From NCBI GenBank assembly GCA_002385265.1, contig DGDD01000062.1:1-20475 (forward strand): 20,475 bases of DNA, read 5' to 3'. The notes under the pieces are model-generated. The model was given only the letters and a program-made list of their open reading frames with translations, made no database searches and was not told the origin of the DNA. Positions within the stretch are counted from its first letter, which is position 1, and each line of letters begins with the position of its first letter. Shown piece after piece: positions 8,369-16,945 of the stretch. The DNA is from Chitinophagaceae bacterium UBA3961. Its GTDB lineage: Bacteria > Bacteroidota > Bacteroidia > Chitinophagales > Chitinophagaceae. The translations under genes and the position numbers were made by a program.

Positions 8369-9580
8369 ATGCAAGCATCTACAGATTCGGCAGCTATTTC
8401 TTCACTATTAGGAAGATTCAGTGAGCCGGAAACACTTAAAATGGCCAAGTTAGGCCGTGAATTAAGAGCTCAAGGTATCGATGTTATCGATTTAAGCTTG
8501 GGAGAACCTGATTTCGATACTCCTACCCACATCAAGGAAGCAGCAAAGAAAGCTATTGATGATAACTGGAGCCATTATACTCCTGTTGCTGGTTTCTTGG
8601 ATTTGAGAGAAGCTGTTTGTACAAAATTAAAGCGCGATAACAATCTCGACTATAAACCTGAGAACATTGTTGTATCTACAGGTGCTAAGCAAAGCCTAGC
8701 AAACATCATTCTGGCAGTTGTAGATCAAGGCGATGAAGTTATCATCCCTGCGCCATTTTGGGTAACATACTCTGAATTGGTAAAAATTGCGGGTGGTGTA
8801 CCGGTGATCGTGTCAACTTCAATGGAATCGGGTTTCAAAATAACTCCGGAGCAATTGAAAGCTGCCATTACAGATCGTTCTAAATTATTCTTATTCTCTT
8901 CTCCATGTAATCCTTCCGGTGCTGTTTATACGAAAGCTGAGCTCGAAGCTTTAAAAGAAGTGTTCGTAGCGAATCCCTCTATTCTAATCATTTCCGATGA
9001 AATTTATGAATACATCAATTTCGTTGGCGCTCATGAAAGCATCGCTCAATTTAGTGATATTAAAGACCGCGTAATCATTGTAAATGGCTTGAGTAAAGGA
9101 TTTGCAATGACCGGTTATCGTTTAGGATACACCGCTTCTAATACAACTATTGCAAAGGCAATGGAAAAGTTACAAGGACAGTTCACCAGCGGTACCAATT
9201 CAATTACACAGAAGGCTGCGGTAGTGGCTTTGACCGCGGATCTGAAACCTACTTTTGAAATGACGGAAGAGTTTGCAAGAAGACGCAAACGCGTAATGGA
9301 ATTGATCGCAGGAATTCCGGGTTGGAAGTGTGCCGAACCTACCGGAGCATTCTACGTATTCCCGGATATTAGTTCCTATTTCGGTAAATCGGATGGCACC
9401 AATGCTATTAATGATGCCGATGATTTGTGTATGTATTTGTTAAATGTGGCACACGTTTCTACCGTAACCGGTCGTGCATTTGGATCGCCTGAATGCATTC
9501 GTTTGAGCTTTGCAAACAGCCTTCCCAAAATTGAAGCTGCGTATGAGCGAATTAAAGCAGCTTTGGCTAAATTGAAATAA
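8369..9580 (+). CDS. PLP-dependent class I aminotransferase, aspartate aminotransferase type
   Basis: This 403-residue fold-type I enzyme probably transfers the amino group of aspartate to 2-oxoglutarate, linking amino-acid and TCA metabolism in the cytoplasm. Seen in order (403-residue numbering): SLGEPDFDTP near the N-terminus (43-52), NPSG (181-184), SDEIYE (209-214) with the Asp that contacts the pyridine nitrogen, the Schiff-base Lys243 in SKGFAMTGYRLGY, and the C-terminal RLSFANS whose Arg binds the substrate carboxylate. This pattern fits the AspC-type I-gamma aminotransferases, some of which also accept prephenate or aromatic substrates, so exact specificity is open. I chose ATG 8369: an in-frame TTG at 8342 lies inside the -7 promoter box. 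A terminator hairpin follows 20 bases after the stop. Confidence 0.92.
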   Translation: MQASTDSAAISSLLGRFSEPETLKMAKLGRELRAQGIDVIDLSLGEPDFDTPTHIKEAAKKAIDDNWSHYTPVAGFLDLREAVCTKLKRDNNLDYKPENIVVSTGAKQSLANIILAVVDQGDEVIIPAPFWVTYSELVKIAGGVPVIVSTSMESGFKITPEQLKAAITDRSKLFLFSSPCNPSGAVYTKAELEALKEVFVANPSILIISDEIYEYINFVGAHESIAQFSDIKDRVIIVNGLSKGFAMTGYRLGYTASNTTIAKAMEKLQGQFTSGTNSITQKAAVVALTADLKPTFEMTEEFARRRKRVMELIAGIPGWKCAEPTGAFYVFPDISSYFGKSDGTNAINDADDLCMYLLNVAHVSTVTGRAFGSPECIRLSFANSLPKIEAAYERIKAALAKLK

Positions 9581-9599
9581 GAGATCTTTCTCTATAAAG

Positions 9600-9632
9600 A
9601 AAGCCTTCCAATTGTAAACGGAAGGCTTTTTT
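9600..9632. terminator. terminator after the aminotransferase, probably bidirectional
   Basis: A 10-bp stem (AAAGCCTTCC at 9600-9609 with GGAAGGCTTT at 9620-9629) has a 10-base loop. It is followed by TTTTTTA on the + strand and by a CTTTCTTTAT tract on the - strand. It lies between convergent genes, so it may also end the oxidoreductase transcript. Confidence 0.85.
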
Positions 9633-9635
9633 ATT

Positions 9636-10952
9636 TCATCGTTTTTTTAGTTCCGGCTTGATACTGGTTAAAGAACCAATTGCGACCGGGTTACCTGTGT
9701 CAATACTTTTTCGAGCGGCAATACCAATTAAGCAAGACAAGGCACCATCCCTTGAACCCGCGGCTTGTTTGAATGGATCGGGCCCGGGGCTAAATACTTG
9801 TTTTCTCAAACGTTCGTCGCCTCCACCGTGTCCTTCTTCTTTATTCGAAATTTCGATGCGCTCTCTCTTGCCGAAATTGGTAGTAATTTCAATCACATCG
9901 CCTTCTGTTTCTTCCCAGGGTTGGCGTTCTTTGATCCAAGCATCTAATTTCCCTTTTGTGCCATTAAATGAAATTCTATACCCTTCGTAAGGCGAATAGG
10001 TGGTTAGAGAATAACTTACCTGTACCTTATTTGCATACTTGATTTGAACTGCCATTTTATCGAAAATGTCTACATCCTCTTTAAATACACATCCATCTCT
10101 TGTATATCCATCATAAGCTTCATTTTTCACGTACAGTTCTGTATAGTCGGTGTTTTTCAAAACATCGAAATAAAATGGACATACTGTTTTGTGGGTACAT
10201 GTTCTACAATGGCTATTTCTATATGGGCCATTCTTACCATAAAACTCTTGTCCTCCTAAGGCGCTTACTTCTTCAGGGTCAGAGTCAATCCACCAGTTCA
10301 ATAAATCAAAGTGGTGAGTTGCTTTGTGAACTAAGAGCGAGCCACTATTTTTTCTCAACCGATGCCAGCGTCTGAAATAATCGGCCCCATGATAAACATC
10401 CAAATACCAATGGAAATCTACAGATGTAATTTTACCGATAGTGTCAGCTTGTAATAATTCCCAAATCTTTTGACGATGGGGCGAATAGCGATAATTAAAT
10501 GTTACAATGATTTTCTTTCCGGTTCTTTTTTCAGCTTGTAAAATGGCTTCACATTTTTCTTCATCAATTGTCATGGGCTTTTCCGTAATGATATTGGCGC
10601 CATATTCCATACCTTTAATGATGAATTCGTGGTGCGTACCGTCTACCGTCATCACCATTAACCAATCGGGTTTTGACTGCTGCATCATTTGATCGAATCC
10701 TTTAAAAACAGGGCAGTTAAGGTTAAGCATTTTTTGAAAACTGTGTGCCCTTCCTTCATTGATGTCATAAAGGCCAACAAATTCTACTATATCGCCGAAT
10801 TCAGCTAACACAGGGCGTCCCCACATTCCAAGGGCTCTTACACCTGTTCCAACAATCGCTATTTTCATTTTTGTGGGAGTTTGATTTTGATGTAACGTGA
10901 AAGGTGCCACACCTAGTGCTGCGGAATGAACAAAAAAATCCCGACGATTCAT
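9636..10952 (-). CDS. Tat-exported Gfo/Idh/MocA family oxidoreductase with a four-Cys site
   Basis: This 438-residue protein is an NAD(P)-dependent dehydrogenase-like enzyme of the Gfo/Idh/MocA family, members of which usually act on sugars or cyclitols. The N-terminus NRRDFF plus a hydrophobic stretch resembles a Tat signal. The Rossmann fold begins at about residue 30 with IVGTGVRALG, followed by EKP (124-126), the family motif that contacts the cofactor and substrate. KATHHFD (210-216) fits the catalytic Lys/His region. Cys249, Cys252 and Cys258 (CRTC then VCPF) and Cys288 (DGCVF) could bind a metal. Substrate unknown. A shorter start at Met29 (MKIAIVG) would give a cytoplasmic enzyme, but the twin arginine favours ATG 10950-10952. 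The gene follows the CPBP protease gene by 43 bases in the same direction, possibly as the last gene of the coaE transcript. Confidence 0.85.
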   Translation of the reverse strand: MNRRDFFVHSAALGVAPFTLHQNQTPTKMKIAIVGTGVRALGMWGRPVLAEFGDIVEFVGLYDINEGRAHSFQKMLNLNCPVFKGFDQMMQQSKPDWLMVMTVDGTHHEFIIKGMEYGANIITEKPMTIDEEKCEAILQAEKRTGKKIIVTFNYRYSPHRQKIWELLQADTIGKITSVDFHWYLDVYHGADYFRRWHRLRKNSGSLLVHKATHHFDLLNWWIDSDPEEVSALGGQEFYGKNGPYRNSHCRTCTHKTVCPFYFDVLKNTDYTELYVKNEAYDGYTRDGCVFKEDVDIFDKMAVQIKYANKVQVSYSLTTYSPYEGYRISFNGTKGKLDAWIKERQPWEETEGDVIEITTNFGKRERIEISNKEEGHGGGDERLRKQVFSPGPDPFKQAAGSRDGALSCLIGIAARKSIDTGNPVAIGSLTSIKPELKKR

Positions 10953-10995
10953 GATTGGCTAGTTTTACTAAAGTTATAGAATTGCTTAAAACCAA

Positions 10996-11703
10996 TCAGG
11001 CTTTTTTACTGGTAATGGTTGCGAGACCACCAATCAAGTCAATCAAGGTATGAACAATTATCACATATAGCAGTGATCCGGAATGAAAGAAAAGTAATCC
11101 GAACAGTAGTGAAAATACTCCAATTTTTAGAACCGCTTCTTTTCCTTGGTACATATGTGCCAAACTAAATACAACCGTTGGAATTACTACCGCCCAAGTA
11201 CTGGCAAGAAATGTGTGTTGAAGTATTGAATGTACATAAGGAATTAAAAAGCCTCTGAACACCACTTCCTCAAATACACCTGCACTTATGCACAGCACCA
11301 AATAGGAGGGGAGTTCGCTCCATCGGGTGGGCATAAAGGGAGCTTTTTTTATCAAATCTTCTGAGTCAACGTCCCATTTCAGCGAGTAATACAGATCTCC
11401 AAAATACAACGAAGCAAATACGATTAGCAAGGTATAGCTAATGGTAGCGGTTGTTTCATCGGGTTGTTTAAAACCAAGAATGTCAAAACTTCTTTGGTAA
11501 TACAACCAAACCATTACAACTAAGAAAGCCATCGCGAATAGAAAAATACTATTAGCAATATAAAACTGCCTTTTTTGATGTGAGCTGAATTCGGGAAGTT
11601 CTTGTTGGGAAGTTTGATTCCCTTTAATACCCATTAAAATTGGAATAACTAGCCCAAAAACTAGCGCCAACAAAGCGTCTACAAGGGTAGGTGCATAAAT
11701 CAT
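10996..11703 (-). CDS. CPBP family intramembrane metalloprotease
   Basis: This is a 235-residue protein with several hydrophobic segments. It carries the three CPBP (CAAX protease and bacteriocin-processing, Abi) motifs: EEVVFRG (Glu145, Glu146, Arg150), FSLAH (His183) and HTLID (His218, Asp222). These residues form the membrane-embedded active site of Rce1-like glutamyl or metal-dependent proteases. Bacterial members are known from bacteriocin self-immunity and protein processing, but most have no known substrate, and there is no bacteriocin gene here. Its ATG overlaps the stop of coaE in an ATGA arrangement (11700-11703), so it is almost certainly translated from the coaE message. Confidence 0.88.
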   Translation of the reverse strand: MIYAPTLVDALLALVFGLVIPILMGIKGNQTSQQELPEFSSHQKRQFYIANSIFLFAMAFLVVMVWLYYQRSFDILGFKQPDETTATISYTLLIVFASLYFGDLYYSLKWDVDSEDLIKKAPFMPTRWSELPSYLVLCISAGVFEEVVFRGFLIPYVHSILQHTFLASTWAVVIPTVVFSLAHMYQGKEAVLKIGVFSLLFGLLFFHSGSLLYVIIVHTLIDLIGGLATITSKKA

Positions 11704-12293
11704 ACAGCTTGGGCTCTTTTAATCAATTCAGCATGTATTCGGAGAACCTGAGGTATAACCGGACTCCGGTCATCGTTTACGATAACATAATCACACAAAC
11801 GCATTTTAATGATATCGTTGATTTGCCGGCTCATACGTTCCATTACCGCCTCCCTGGTAGTTTTATCACGGTGCATGGTGCGTTTTATCCTTAATGCTAA
11901 AGGTGCCGTAACGCCAATTACGATATCGAGATGTGATTGTGCCCCACTTTCAAAAATAAGTGCAGCCTCTTTAATAGCGTAAGGGCTTTCTTGTTGATGC
12001 ATCCATGTTTCAGCATCCTGTATGGTATGTGGATGAACCAAATGGTTGAGGACTTGCAGGCGTTCGGGATTGGAAAAAACGATTTGAGCTAGAAAAGACC
12101 TGTTTAACCCTGTAGGAGTATAAACTTCAGGCCCAAATTCTTCAATCAGCGATTGTTTCAAGGCTTCGTTTTCATTCATGATCTTTTTCGCCCGAGAATC
12201 TGCATCATAAATAGGAATGCCCATAACCATGAATATCCCGGCAATGGTGGATTTCCCCGACCCAATTCCTCCTGTTAGTCCAACTCTAAGCAT
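11700..12293 (-). CDS. coaE: dephospho-CoA kinase
   Basis: CoaE phosphorylates the 3'-hydroxyl of the ribose in dephospho-CoA with ATP, the last step of coenzyme A synthesis, in the cytoplasm. The protein has 197 residues, the usual length. Visible are the P-loop GGIGSGKST (8-16), DAD (30-32) at the substrate site, HLVHPH, the FESG segment, and RDKTTREAVMERMSRQ in the lid region. I chose ATG 12291-12293. A longer reading from TTG (12297-12299) adds only two residues, and that TTG is part of a perfect -7 box. The gene is followed by the overlapping CPBP protease gene and preceded by the yajC terminator, so it appears to start a separate transcript. Confidence 0.95.
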   Translation of the reverse strand: MLRVGLTGGIGSGKSTIAGIFMVMGIPIYDADSRAKKIMNENEALKQSLIEEFGPEVYTPTGLNRSFLAQIVFSNPERLQVLNHLVHPHTIQDAETWMHQQESPYAIKEAALIFESGAQSHLDIVIGVTAPLALRIKRTMHRDKTTREAVMERMSRQINDIIKMRLCDYVIVNDDRSPVIPQVLRIHAELIKRAQAV

Positions 12294-12296
12294 AAT

Positions 12297-12304
12297 CAAA
12301 AATA
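12297..12304 (-). promoter_or_regulatory. -7 box of coaE, only three bases before its ATG
   Basis: On the - strand TATTTTTG matches TAnnTTTG. Only three bases separate its last G from the coaE ATG, so a transcript started here would be nearly or fully leaderless. No clear -33 TTG is seen; that region falls in the yajC terminator stem. Confidence 0.45.
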
Positions 12305-12307
12305 GGA

Positions 12308-12338
12308 CAAAAAAATCCCCCGAAAGGATTTCGGGGGA
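12308..12338 (-). terminator. terminator of the nusB-DUF1573-yajC operon
   Basis: A 10-bp GC-rich stem (12316-12325 with 12329-12338) has a 3-base loop, followed on the - strand by a run of seven T and then GTCC. It starts 7 bases after the yajC stop and separates that operon from coaE. Confidence 0.9.
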
Positions 12339-12344
12339 CGATGA

Positions 12345-12674
12345 TTATTTTGCTGCAGGGGCTTGGTTCAAAGCTTTCGACCATTCAATAGAGATCGCGC
12401 TTTTTTCAACTTTGATATAACTGCCCGGGCTTGTTTCCAACATAATGGTTGTACCGTCTTCGTTTACTTTGTTGATTGTTCCGTGGATACCGGCGATTGT
12501 TACAATTTTGTCACCTTTTTGTAGATCCGTTTGGAACTGCTTTGCTTCTTTTGCCTTTTTAGCTTGAGGACGGATCATGAAGAAATAGAATACTACGATC
12601 ATACCGCCTAATAAAACCAACTGAAGCGTACCGCCACCGGCAGGAGCTTGCAATAAATACACAAGTGTTGTCAT
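12345..12674 (-). CDS. yajC: preprotein translocase subunit YajC
   Basis: YajC is a small inner-membrane protein that associates with SecDF and the SecYEG export channel. The 109 residues comprise a short N-terminal part, one membrane helix (about 16-34), the family hallmark FFMIRPQAKK (31-40) and a small cytoplasmic beta domain with GDKIVTIAGIHGTI. Length is typical. It lies 25 bases after the DUF1573 gene in the same direction, and a terminator follows directly. In many Bacteroidota a YbbR/CdaR-like gene lies between yajC and coaE; none is present here. Confidence 0.95.
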   Translation of the reverse strand: MTTLVYLLQAPAGGGTLQLVLLGGMIVVFYFFMIRPQAKKAKEAKQFQTDLQKGDKIVTIAGIHGTINKVNEDGTTIMLETSPGSYIKVEKSAISIEWSKALNQAPAAK

Positions 12675-12699
12675 TTTTGAGAGTTATTATATTAAAAAA

Positions 12700-13158
12700 C
12701 TAATTCGCTGCTTTCTTTACTTTTACATCAAACCACAAGGTATAAATGTTTACCATGGTATTGGCATAAACGGTGATATTCTTTTTTTGTATGCCTTCTT
12801 TGCCTTTACTGTCAAACTCGGCAGTTATTTCGCCACTTGCGCCTGGGGCGATGGGTTCCTTCGGATAGTCGGCAACTGTACATCCGCAACCGGGCTGCAC
12901 CTTTTCAATAATCAAAGGCTTATTACCACTATTTTTAAACTTATAATTAATTTTCAAAACTTGACCGTTTTCGATTTCACCCATTGAACGACTCGAATCG
13001 ATCCATTCAATTTTGGTGAAGTTTGCAGTATCCCTTTTTACAGTATTGTCGGGCATAACTACGGGTTCATATCCTTTTTTTTCCTTGTCAGTAGTATTCA
13101 AACAAGAAACACCAACCAAAGAAATGACTGAAGCCAGTATAAAGGTTCTCGCTTTCAT
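12700..13158 (-). CDS. DUF1573 domain lipoprotein
   Basis: This is a 152-residue protein. The N-terminus is a signal peptide ending at GVSC (Cys19), which is probably lipidated although the lipobox is imperfect (Gly at -3). Residues 45-145 form a DUF1573 domain, an Ig-like beta sandwich, with the typical FKNSGNKPLII segment and the PGCGCTV motif (89-95), followed by PGASGEI. The function is unknown; the domain is very common in Bacteroidota envelope proteins and resembles ASH/MSP-type folds. It starts 4 bases after the nusB stop and is followed by yajC, so it is in the nusB operon. Confidence 0.88.
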   Translation of the reverse strand: MKARTFILASVISLVGVSCLNTTDKEKKGYEPVVMPDNTVKRDTANFTKIEWIDSSRSMGEIENGQVLKINYKFKNSGNKPLIIEKVQPGCGCTVADYPKEPIAPGASGEITAEFDSKGKEGIQKKNITVYANTMVNIYTLWFDVKVKKAAN

Positions 13159-13162
13159 ATGA

Positions 13163-14098
13163 TTATTTATTGGGTTTAAAACTGATTTTATGAAGATTGT
13201 TGTCTCTTACCAAGTCTTTATGAATATTATCTAAAATTCCATTTATAAACTGCCCACTTTGAGGTGTGCTGTATTCTTTTGCAAGATCAATGTATTCGTT
13301 GATGGTTACTTTTGGAGGGATGGTTTCAAAAAACAGAAATTCACATACCCCCATTTTCATCAAAATCATGTCTAAAACTGCGATCCGCTCCGAATCCCAA
13401 TTCTTCAGTTTGGGTTTGATGTATTCCATGCATACTTCATTCTTTTCAATTACTGCCTTCAATAGATTGAAAGCGAATTTTGACTTTTCTTCCGAAAGCA
13501 AATCTGAAAAATTATAGGTATGGGGTTTTGAAAGAAAATTATTAACCAACAGCACAATCATTTCTCCATCGTCTTGCCAATTGGTGAATAACTCCTCTAC
13601 GTGGTTGATGAAATCCTCATTTGGCAACAAAAGTTCGCTGAATATGTAATCAAGGATAGCTTTCTCCGATTTCTTGTCTCTCGATGGAGTAGCGATATAA
13701 GTTTGATAGATATCGGTTGTAACTAATTGAAGGTATATTTTTTTGATAAGATCGTGGTTTACCCAATGTGCCGGCTTTTCTTCTTTAACAACAGCTTGCC
13801 AACTGGGTAATTCGTTAATGATCCACAATAATTCGTTTCCGGCCAATTTTGTGTTAACAGATAGGTCTTCAGCACTGGGCAAGTGCTTGGAAGCACGGTT
13901 GCGGGCATCTTCTTCTACATATCTTGCAACTTCACAAATGCTATTGATAATATGAACCAATAATTGTTTAGAGAGATCGAAATGTTTTTGTAGTAGTTTT
14001 CTGGGTTGAATCGAATTAACGGGTTGATTATCCTCCATAGTTTCTGAAGCGTAGAGCGCTTGCATCACTTTCACTCGAATATTTCTTCTGCTGATCAT
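13163..14098 (-). CDS. nusB: transcription antitermination factor NusB, long Bacteroidota form
   Basis: NusB binds boxA RNA together with NusE (S10) to form the antitermination complex on rRNA operons. The protein has 311 residues against about 140 in E. coli. The N-terminus keeps RRNIRVKVMQALYA (4-17). The C-terminal third (about 210-305) carries the recognisable NusB helices, including WDSERIAVLDMILMKMGVCEFL and TINEYIDLAKEYSTPQSGQFINGILD. The middle is a lineage-specific helical insertion, which is normal for Bacteroidota. It is the first gene of the operon with the DUF1573 gene and yajC. A -7 box lies 24 bases before the ATG, supporting this start. Confidence 0.93.
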   Translation of the reverse strand: MISRRNIRVKVMQALYASETMEDNQPVNSIQPRKLLQKHFDLSKQLLVHIINSICEVARYVEEDARNRASKHLPSAEDLSVNTKLAGNELLWIINELPSWQAVVKEEKPAHWVNHDLIKKIYLQLVTTDIYQTYIATPSRDKKSEKAILDYIFSELLLPNEDFINHVEELFTNWQDDGEMIVLLVNNFLSKPHTYNFSDLLSEEKSKFAFNLLKAVIEKNEVCMEYIKPKLKNWDSERIAVLDMILMKMGVCEFLFFETIPPKVTINEYIDLAKEYSTPQSGQFINGILDNIHKDLVRDNNLHKISFKPNK

Positions 14099-14122
14099 GA
14101 ATCAATGAACTTTATTGAGGCG

Positions 14123-14130
14123 CAAAATTA
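14123..14130 (-). promoter_or_regulatory. -7 box of the nusB operon
   Basis: On the - strand TAATTTTG matches TAnnTTTG and lies 24 bases before the nusB ATG, the same distance as in the aminotransferase and DUF2723 genes. The -33 box is poor, with TTTTCG near the expected place. Confidence 0.5.
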
Positions 14131-14277
14131 GGCAAAACTGCTGAAAACTCCTCGAAAACCGGTGTGCGATACAACTAAAAATCACAAGATTGGAAGTCTG
14201 GTAGAAATCAGGTAGCAGTTCTAAGACTGAAAAATTGACATTTCACGGCAGCGTTTAGGGCCTGATAATCAGCCAGT

Positions 14278-14305
14278 ACTGACAAGTTTTAACAAAAAAC
14301 TGACA
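14278..14305 (+). repeat. two direct ACTGACA repeats upstream of groESL
   Basis: ACTGACA occurs at 14278-14284 and 14299-14305, exactly 21 bases apart (two helical turns), with AGTTTTAACAAAAA between. A third related copy (ATTGACA) is at 14234-14240. They lie 48-75 bases before the -7 box, where an activator could bind. The function is inferred. Confidence 0.4.
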
Positions 14306-14352
14306 TTGCTTCCTTTTTTTTGAGCGGACACGCCACTGGTATGAAATTCGAT

Positions 14353-14360
14353 TACCTTTG
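14353..14360 (+). promoter_or_regulatory. -7 box of groESL
   Basis: TACCTTTG matches TAnnTTTG, with no TTG at a proper -33 distance. The groES ATG is 53 bases downstream, giving a leader of about 48 bases, the longest confident leader here. A missing -33 box would fit a promoter that needs an activator or an alternative sigma factor. Confidence 0.5.
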
Positions 14361-14413
14361 CTGCCCGCTCTAAAGAGCGAACTAAATCATTCAAAAACTC
14401 AAAACGATAAGTT

Positions 14414-14695
14414 ATGGCTAAAAAGTTAAGTGTTACCCCTTTGCACGACCGGGTAATTGTGAAACCTGCGAAAGCTGAAGAAAAAACTGCCGGTGGAATT
14501 ATCATCCCCGATACGGCTAAAGAAAAACCACAACGTGGTATTGTTGTAGCCGCTGGCCCTGGTAAGAAAGATGAGCCTGTTACCGTTAAAGTTGGCGATA
14601 CCGTTCTTTATGGTAAATATGCAGGAACAGAAATCCAAATTGAAGGCGATGATCTATTGATCATGCGTGAAAGCGATATCCTCGCAATCGTTTAA
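14414..14695 (+). CDS. groES: co-chaperonin GroES
   Basis: GroES is the seven-subunit lid of the GroEL folding chamber. The protein has 93 residues, the usual size, beginning with [19 protein letters not shown]. The mobile loop is [17 protein letters not shown] (17-33), which docks on GroEL, and the C-terminus has [13 protein letters not shown]. The ATG at 14414 has an A-rich leader without a Shine-Dalgarno sequence. GroEL follows after 41 bases, so both form the standard groESL operon. Codons are strongly biased toward AT-ending preferred ones, as expected of a highly expressed gene. Confidence 0.98.
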   Translation: MAKKLSVTPLHDRVIVKPAKAEEKTAGGIIIPDTAKEKPQRGIVVAAGPGKKDEPVTVKVGDTVLYGKYAGTEIQIEGDDLLIMRESDILAIV

Positions 14696-14736
14696 TCGAG
14701 TCAATCATTATTCATTAATTTCAAATAACACAACAT

Positions 14737-16374
<1,638 letters not shown>

Positions 16375-16393
16375 AAACGTAAGTTCCAGATAC

Positions 16394-16425
16394 AAAAAAA
16401 CCGATCTCTTGAGATCGGTTTTTTT
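16394..16425. terminator. bidirectional terminator between groEL and the YqaE gene
   Basis: CCGATCTC (16401-16408) pairs with GAGATCGG (16411-16418), extended by A-T pairs from the flanking A7 (16394-16400) and T7 (16419-16425) runs. Symmetric T tracts on both strands let it stop the convergent groESL and YqaE-gene transcripts. Confidence 0.92.
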
Positions 16426-16445
16426 ATTTATTTGTGTCTTGAAAA

Positions 16446-16868
16446 TTAAATAGCATCAAATACTACAAGCAAGGCAAAAATTACAGCCGGAATCCAAAAC
16501 AGAAAACAAAGTAATAGGCTGATCCAAAACTTGGAAGTAATTGCGTTTTCTTTCAAATATACAGCCAACGGTGGGAGTAAGATAGCGAGAATAGCAAGTA
16601 ACAGCGTGTCGGTGTCAGATGCTTTTCCGGCCTTTTTATAGGCACGGTATTCTTTCATGGTTTTCTTTACATCTTTAATTCTATTCTTGCGTTCTTTGTT
16701 CGACAAGCTTTCAAACTCTTTTAAGGCATTTTTTACAACTTCTTCGTTTGGCAAACTTGAACTGTCAACTGAAGCAGGAGTGCTGGCGATAGAGGCACTG
16801 TAAACTGGATTTAAGAAACTGGCTCCTGCAAGAGTAAGCGTAAGAATTTTGTAACGTAAACGTCTCAT
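16446..16868 (-). CDS. YqaE/Pmp3 family membrane protein with signal peptide and charged linker
   Basis: This is a 140-residue protein. It has an N-terminal signal peptide (basic MRRLRYK, hydrophobic core, probable cleavage near Ala25) and a Ser-rich stretch. A highly charged helical segment (about 55-83, many Lys, Arg and Glu) follows, then two membrane helices (about 88-106 and 112-137) of the Pmp3/YqaE (UPF0057) family with the hallmark ILLPPLAVYLKE (96-107) and FWIPAVIFALLVV. Classical Pmp3 proteins have only about 55 residues and affect membrane potential or salt tolerance; the role of this extended form is unknown. I chose the ATG at 16866-16868: a longer in-frame reading reaches 16964, but a perfect -7 box (16890-16897) lies inside it, and the signal peptide starts naturally here. 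Confidence 0.82.
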   Translation of the reverse strand: MRRLRYKILTLTLAGASFLNPVYSASIASTPASVDSSSLPNEEVVKNALKEFESLSNKERKNRIKDVKKTMKEYRAYKKAGKASDTDTLLLAILAILLPPLAVYLKENAITSKFWISLLLCFLFWIPAVIFALLVVFDAI

Positions 16869-16889
16869 AGTAAAAAATTTAATATGAGG

Positions 16890-16897
16890 CAAAGGTA
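16890..16897 (-). promoter_or_regulatory. -7 box of the YqaE/Pmp3 gene
   Basis: On the - strand TACCTTTG matches TAnnTTTG and ends 21 bases before the ATG. No good TTG is seen at -33. The box implies that this gene is transcribed separately from the DUF2452 gene 77 bases upstream. Confidence 0.5.
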
Positions 16898-16945
16898 CCC
16901 CTTTCGCAATATAAAAGGCACAGGAACTAAATATTAAACTATTTC

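Larger units (their letters stand above)
14099..14413. other. divergent intergenic region between nusB and groES
   Basis: These 315 bases hold no gene that I can support. They contain the nusB -7 box (14123-14130, - strand), the groES -7 box (14353-14360, + strand), two ACTGACA copies 21 bases apart (14278-14284 and 14299-14305), a related ATTGACA (14234-14240), and a small hairpin at the likely 5' end of the groESL message (14366-14379). I looked for the CIRCE heat-shock inverted repeat and did not find it. Confidence 0.7.

Noticed and set aside
9658..10375. Several + strand open frames opposite the Gfo/Idh/MocA gene
   Set aside because: They are antisense shadows of a well-supported gene with no domain or leader of their own.
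10996..11703. Bacteriocin immunity system around the CPBP protease
   Set aside because: No small Gly-Gly leader peptide, transporter or toxin gene is nearby; the gene is translationally coupled to coaE.
14099..14413. CIRCE/HrcA operator upstream of groESL
   Set aside because: No TTAGCACTC inverted repeat is present.
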